Positions 57,804-64,000 of a stretch of DNA of 64,000 nucleotides are shown here, in pieces. The notes beneath the pieces were generated by a model. That model was not told the origin of the DNA. It saw nothing but the letters and a program-made list of their open reading frames with translations, and made no database searches. This DNA is from Henckelia pumila (Eukaryota; Streptophyta; Magnoliopsida; Lamiales; Gesneriaceae). Made by a program: the position numbers and the translations under genes. Numbering within the stretch: position 1 is the first letter of the stretch; each line of letters begins with the position of its first letter. Location of the stretch: NCBI RefSeq assembly GCF_033568475.1, contig NW_027331831.1, positions 12,338,001 through 12,402,000 on the forward strand, in the 5' to 3' direction.

Positions 57804-60032
57804 GAATATAAGATTCATAAACATTAGACTAGCATCAAAGACTAAGTAAAATTTTTTTTTTAAAAAAAAAAAAATTGGAACACCTCGCTCGATCGGGTGA
57901 ATTCACCCGATCGAGCGAGCCCCCAAGATGAGCTCCTCGGGTGAAACTTAAAAATGTCCTCGCTCGATCGGTGATATCTCTCCGATCGAGCGGGCTCCAA
58001 ACACAAAAACTTCTGTTTCTGCAAACAGTGGCCTCGCTCGATCGGTGAAGTTCACCCGATCGAGCGGGCACACAATTAAAAAAAAAACAGCAGAAACTTT
58101 TGCTGTCAAAACCATGAAATTCCTTCAACATGCTCTAGTAGTCTCATGCTATAATGGTGCATTAACTCTTCAATCTTATAACCAAAACTAACATGCATAT
58201 TAATCATGATGCAGTTGAAGATAAACAATATCATATCATAACTTGAATCCAATCCAAAACTAACTCAATATCATACAAAAAGATCATTGCACAAGAACAT
58301 GTTATATTAAAGGAATACAACTATGTTCAACAAGTCTTGACAAGGATAAATACAACATGATCATTTATTCTACACTTTCAAGTTATCAGATTCCTAAACT
58401 TCATATCAAGTTTAGCTAATACAAGATCATGCTATAGACGTAACACAAGACTTTACATCTAACTCGGATCTCCACTCTATCTCTCAATCTCTGTTCTTCA
58501 TGCTCGCTTCTGTCCTGTTTCAGTCCCGCCAATTGCCATGACACATATAACATAACAATAGGCCGAATAACTCCGGTGAGAAATATATTTCTCAGTAAAA
58601 GCAACTAAACATGCATAGCAAAGCATATATCAAATTCATGATATAAAAGTAAATACAATGCATGTTTTAAAACAAGGTTCTCTAACGAATTCTCTTATTT
58701 CATCGGTTGGGATCCCGAAAAAAGATATCATAACTAACCACCGACTCTCCCAATCGAGGTGGGGCTACTTATCTTGCTTCTCTAGACTTTGAAGCCATTA
58801 TATATGTAAATCAGACGCTAGGCTAAGTCAACCACCCAGGCCATACATATATAATCCCTCAAATCGTCTAATCGAAAGTTTCCGTTCATTTCAAAATCAA
58901 GGAATTGGTTTCTCAAGATGAATGCACATATAAAATCAATATAGCATTCATTAACACCATAGACTCATTCAATAATTCATAGAAAACATATAAAAGCAAG
59001 TAATCAAATAAGTATGTGATTTAGGGAACTCGATACAAACCATCTCGAGTTATAATCCCATTCAACATAGTAGTCCACTTTTACCTTTCAAATATGATGT
59101 TTCAAGGCAACTTCAAGCTATCCAAATCTGAAAAATACAATCACAAGACTTGTATAAAAATCTGCACTTAAACCCATTCAAACTCCATTGTAGAATAGCT
59201 TCAAACCTTGATCTTTCTTCTACCAATTCAAAGTCGAGATTATCGAGTTGACGTGCCCTGTTTATGCACTGAAATCATAGTATAAAAACCAAGGAAATAT
59301 CAGCTCACACTCAGTTCAATAGCAGCTCAAGCATAAGATAGCAAAACAACTTCAAATCAAAAGTTCGACGACATATCGATATTATTCGGCAATCCCGAAC
59401 TCAACTAAGTCAATTCTATCACCATATACATCATATATCAGCTGCATATCAACTCAAACCTATCATATCAGCAAGCATATAAGTCGAATAGTGGCTGAGA
59501 AATCATAAGAACATAATCGATAGCCATCCTTCAACCCGAACTCGATAAAACAAAGAATACAAGCTCAACAACATCAATTCATATCCACATATGATCTCTG
59601 CCATTTTCGAAGTCTTAAACCATGAAGAATCAAAATAAAACTTACATCCATTCGAAGGTCTTCTTGCAAGGATTCCAGAACATCTTTCGAAATCAAAATC
59701 GGATAACCGACGCAAAAGATATAGCAATTACAAGTTGAAGAAAATATTGAAGCTAGCTTTGTTCTTCCTCTCGGTTCCTCTTCCTCTCAATTTCTGATGA
59801 AATATTGAAGCATACACGTGAATACATATTTTCATAACAAGTGTCCAACACAATTTCCAATATTTGCACTTTGGCCCCTCAAGTCTTCAAAATTTGCGAT
59901 TCAGTCCTCAACTTCTCATTTCATTCAATTTCAATCCTAAATAATTTAAGAATATTAGAATTTAAATCAAAACTCCAAATATTCCCAAATTAAATATTCT
60001 CGGATTAAAATTAAATAATTTCGGGTGTTACA
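57804..60032 (-). repeat. 3' LTR of the right-hand gypsy element (left limit approximate)
   Basis: Minus orientation, starting tgtaacacccgaaa at 60032 next to the polypurine tract. Its far end is near 57.80 kb (a TG...CA end at about 57803 is possible) but cannot be fixed without its partner. It shares with the 19.9-kb element the start (ttaattttaatccgaatatttaatt type text), the 'gacttgaggg...caaagtgcaaat' block near 59865-59895 and the hairpin array at 57884-58069; the rest has diverged strongly. Confidence 0.8.
57884..58069. promoter_or_regulatory. Hairpin array in the right-hand gypsy LTR
   Basis: Three inverted repeats at 57884-57919 (a perfect 36-bp palindrome, 18 + 18), about 57959-57992 and about 58033-58069, period about 74-75 bp. 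Stems are ctcgctcgatcgg as in the 19.9-kb element, but loops and inter-hairpin text differ. Confidence 0.8.
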
Positions 60033-60045
60033 ATTCTCCCCCACT
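60033..60045 (-). other. Polypurine tract of the right-hand gypsy element
   Basis: Minus-strand agtgggggagaat directly precedes the LTR start. Confidence 0.85.
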
Positions 60046-60149
60046 AAGACACGATTTCGTCCTCGAAATCGCAAGTACGAATAGCACATAAGATATATCG
60101 GATAACAGAAAACTAATGAAGAACTCACATCATTGAAACATTTATGGAA

Positions 60150-63100
60150 ATCATTGCCTCATATCTGATTCTGTCTCCCAAGTTGATTCTTCAATACCAT
60201 GACGACTCCACTGGACTTTCACAAGCGGAATAGTCTTCGTTCAAAGTTGCTTCTCCTTACGATCAAGGATCTGAATTGGCTTTTCAAAATAACTCAAAGT
60301 TTCGTCGAGTTCAGCCTCATCAGGTTGAAGCACATGAGATTCATCATCAAGGTATTTTCGAAGCATCGATACATAAAAGACATCATGTATTCCAGATAAG
60401 GATGGAGGCAAAGCTAATCGATAGGCAAGATTGCCTATTCTCTCCAGAATCTCATACATACCGATATAACGTTAAGACAACTTCCTTCGCTTGCCAAATC
60501 GTACAGTACCTCTGAACGGATAAATCTTCAAAAATACACGATCCTCCTGTTCAAAATCCAAAGGTCGACGTCGAATATTGGCATACTTCGTTTGTCTATC
60601 CTGTGCTGTCTTCATTCTCTTCTGAATAAGCTTCACTTGTTCAGTTATATCTCGAATCATATCAGGTCCAATATCAGGTACCTCTGAAATATCATCCCAG
60701 AAAAGAGGTGATCGACACCTTCTACCATACAAAGCTTCAAACGGAGCCATTTCAATACTCGATTGATAGCTGTTGTTGTACGAGAATTCACAAAGAGGTA
60801 ATGAATCTTGCCAACTCGTGCCAAAATCAAGCACCACAGCTCTTAGCATGTCCTCCAATGTCTGAATGGTATGCTCAGACTGTCCGTCTGTCTGTGGATG
60901 ATAGGCTGTGCTCAAGTGTAACTGAGTATCCAAAGCACTCTGTAAACTGTGCCAGAAGTGTGACGTAAATCGAGGATCACGATCTGATACAATAGACTTT
61001 GGCACTCCATGCAATCTGACAACGTCTCGGACATAAAGCTCTGCCATCTGATCGTGTCTATATGTCATACGATAAGGTATAAAACACGCTGATTTTGTCA
61101 ATCTATCGATAATCACCCAGATAGCATCACAACCTCTAGAAGATCGAGGTAACTTCGTCACGAAATCCATGTAAATATGATCCCATTTCCATTCAGGCAC
61201 TGATAAACTCTGTAACAAACCAGGCGGTTTCTTTCTTTTAGCCTTCACCTGTTGGAAATTAAGACTTCGAGACACAAAATCAGTGATATCGGACTTCATT
61301 GGTTTCCACCAATATCGAGTCTTCAAATCGTTGTACATCTTCCTACCTTCAGAATGAATACTATAACGACTACAATGCGCCTCTTTCAGTAGTTGTTGTC
61401 GCACATTAGAAATATCAGGCACTACAAGGCGATTGTTTACATACAAAAAATCATCTCGAACCTGGTATTCAGACACATGCCCTGATCGGACTTTCTCAAT
61501 CGAATTCTGCACATTCTGATAAAGTTTCTGAGCTTCTTTAATTCTCAAAAGTAACTCTGGTTAAACTTGAATTTGATAAAGTCGCAGAGGCTGATAATTC
61601 ATATCAAATACTAATCCTGAACAACAACAGTCTTCAATCAAATGGGATATACCAATCGTCGATAGGGATAAAGAACATACCTTTCGACTCAATGCATCAG
61701 CTGCTGCATTCGATTTTTTCGGATAGTATCTAATTTCACAATCAAAATCTTTAAGCAAATCAAGCCATCTACGCTGTCTCATATTCAATTCTGACTGTAA
61801 AAACAAATATTTCAGACTCTTGTGATCAGAATAGATCTCAAACTGTTCCCCGTATAAATAATGTCGCCAAATCTTCAAAGCAAATACAATGACGGCCAAT
61901 TCAAGATCATGAATCGGGTATCTGGTTTCGTGAGGTTTCAACTATCTCGAGGCATAACAATCACATGCCCTCGCTGCATCAAAACACATCCCAAACCTCG
62001 ATGAGATGCATCACAATAAACAGTTAAACCACCAGTATCTAAAGGAATAATCAAGACTGGTGCACTGGTTAATCGCTTTTTCAATTCAATAAAAGTGGAT
62101 TCACAGGCTTCAGACCAGATAAATGGAGCATTCTTCTGAGTCAACTGAGTAATCGGCTTCGCAATACTGGAAAAATCTTTGATAAAACGACGATAATACC
62201 CAGTCAAACCCATGAAACTACGAATTTTAGGAACAGATGTAGGTCTAGACCAATTGATCACTGCCTTGACTTTACTTGGATCAACAGATATACCATCTTC
62301 GGATATGATATGTCCAAGAAAAACAACCTGTTTCAGCCAAAACTCACATTTCGACAGTTTAGCATACAGTTTCTCAGATCTCAGATTCTTCAACACAGTT
62401 CTCAAATGCTCAGAATGTTCAATCAAATTCTTCGAATATATCAGAATATCATCAATAAATATTATAACGAAGTCATCAAGATATTTATGAAAAATACGGT
62501 TCATCAAAGCCATAAACACAGCTGGAGCATTTGTCAGACCAAACGGCATAACTATAAACTCATAGTGGCCATACCTGGTTCTGAACGCAGTTTTCAGAAT
62601 ATCAGAATCCCTAACTCTCAGCTGATGGTATCCAGATCTCAGATCGATCTTGGAATACACAGAAGAACCCTGCAACTGGTCAAATAAATTATCAATACGA
62701 GGCAAAGGGTATTTGTTCTTTACCGTTGCCTTGTTCAGTTGCCCGTAGTCGATGCACAATCTCATTGAACCGTCTTTCTTGCGTACAAATAATACTGGAG
62801 CACCCCAAGGTGAAACACTGGGTCGAATGTATCCCTTGGCTAGTAAATCCTCCAACTGATCTTTCAACTCTTTCAATTCCACTGGTGCCATTCGATAAGG
62901 TGCTTTAAAAATTGGTGCAGTACCTGGCATCAGTTCTATGTTGTAATCAATATCACGATACGGAGGTAGTTCTGGAATCTCATCAGGGAAAACATCCGCA
63001 AATTCATTAACCACTGGCAAATCAGCCAGGTTCGGGCTAGTTTTCGAAACATCAACTACATATACAATAAATCTCTCTGCTCCTTTCTGCAAAAGTCGGG

Positions 63101-64000
63101 TCATTGATAATACAGAAATCAGAGGAATCTTAGCACGAGAACCCTTACCATAGAATTTCCATTCTCCAGCCATCTCAGGTCTATACCTCACTATCTTCTG
63201 AAAACAATCTACGGTAGCTCTGTACTTGTTTAGCATATCAATCCCAATAATGCAGTCAAAATCAGACAAACCAAGCACAAAACAATCTATCTCGATCTCA
63301 TTATCATCATACTGTAACAAACAATTCTTAACTGTCTGAATAGATATAAGACCTCTCCCCAAAGGAGAAGAAACAGATACTACAACATGTAATGTTTCAA
63401 CAGGCAAAGCATGTAAGGATGCAAATCGTGCAGAGATAAACGTATGGGATGCACCTGTCTCTATCAATACATATGCGGGATAACCATAAAGAGAACAGTT
63501 ACCTGCAATCACGTCATGTGGTTCTCCCTGTGCCTGTTCCTCCGTCAGTTCAAAGACATGAGCCTATTGTCTCGATGACTGACTACCTGTCTGATTCCCT
63601 CCTGGCCTTGGCTGTTGCTGTGGATGTGGTGGTTGAAAGAAATGAACAGAAGAGGCTTGCCTTGTAGGTTGAGCCACTGATCGTGATGACTCTGCACCTC
63701 TTGACTGTCCAGAACCTCTCTGAGGACACACCCTCGCAAAATGGCCAGTCTGATGTCATATATGGCACCTCCCAGATACACCTCGGCACTAATCGGTTAG
63801 ATGACCTCCACCGCAATTGTTACAAAACACTCCTGACTTCTGTTTCGTGCCACTGGAACTCAAAGAACTGCTCCCTGACTTTTTAAACTGTTTTCCTCGA
63901 GCTTGCAAATATCCTTTCTTGCCACTGCTACTACCACCACTTTCAAATCGAGGAGGTTGTTGCGAGATTGGGGCTGAGGTTTGTGACTGTCTCGGAGGCT
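60150..64000 (-). pseudogene. Gypsy gag-pol of the right-hand element, running off the window
   Basis: Minus strand, closely related to 22281-26861. In order from the right: the end of gag with a degraded Cys block and HFARVCP (about 63720-63740), protease [11 protein letters not shown] (about 63450-63480, first Asp changed to Glu), RT ([31 protein letters not shown]; 62300-62760), RNase H ([19 protein letters not shown]), integrase ([60 protein letters not shown]) and a chromodomain-like tail (QWSRHGIEESTWE). Breaks: stop near 63564, 1-nt deletion near 61940, TAA near 61560, TAA near 60472, TGA at 60241-60243. The 5' part lies beyond 64000. Confidence 0.93.

Overview
The window is plant nuclear DNA, very probably from an asterid eudicot (perhaps a Lamiales lineage; this is an inference). 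The evidence is AT-rich intergenic sequence, several LTR retrotransposon families with 5-bp target duplications and tRNA-Met-type primer sites, MITEs, a plastid-derived insert, and only two ordinary host genes: a miR156-targeted SBP-box transcription factor gene resembling SPL6 (29745-31400, minus) and an intronless BIG GRAIN 1-like gene (51189-52106, minus). I saw no bacterial features, CRISPR array, rRNA gene or intact tRNA gene. Roughly three quarters of the window is retroelement.

Layout. 1-19.8 kb: three decayed copies (A plus, B minus, C plus) of one Ty1/copia family in alternating orientation, so that A/B form a tail-to-tail palindrome centred near 5.65 kb and B/C a head-to-head palindrome centred near 15.3 kb. 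A and B carry an extra open frame (here called ORF X) between pol and a polypurine tract. B is broken by a rearranged Ty3/gypsy fragment (7.5-10.4 kb), a plastid-sequence mosaic (13.08-13.45 kb) and a hAT-type MITE (14.6-15.0 kb). 19864-29031: a structurally complete Ty3/gypsy chromovirus-like element with 2.06-kb LTRs and TSD acttc, killed by five in-frame nonsense codons. 29.7-32.1 kb: the SPL6-like gene. 33.2-33.5 kb: a Mutator-type MITE. 33561-48160: an old copia element (about 0.5-kb LTRs) split in its RNase H by a very young complete copia element, 34999-44491 (1863-bp LTRs with about 8 differences, TSD gctac). Its gag-pol frame is open except for one amber codon. 48.2-51.2 kb: AT-rich intergenic DNA with a 172-bp tandem duplication and a GC-rich hAT-like MITE. 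51.2-52.4 kb: the BIG GRAIN 1-like gene with a MITE about 100 bp upstream of its start. 54910-57780: a TNT1-like copia element (5' LTR, gag, protease, integrase) cut by a third, minus-strand gypsy element related to the 19.9-kb one, which runs off the right edge.

The two host genes are independent. Everything else is layered insertion, and the nesting gives a relative order of events. The most unusual signals are: (i) a regular array of three self-complementary CGATCG-cored hairpins, about 74 bp apart, in the LTRs of two diverged gypsy elements; (ii) the ORF X reading frame at the env-like position of a copia family; (iii) the alternating-orientation 10-kb units; (iv) the internally inverted gypsy fragment bounded by 44-bp perfect inverted repeats; and (v) a young copia element with a single amber codon separating capsid from nucleocapsid/pol and a leader holding a GC island and about 88-bp tandem repeats.
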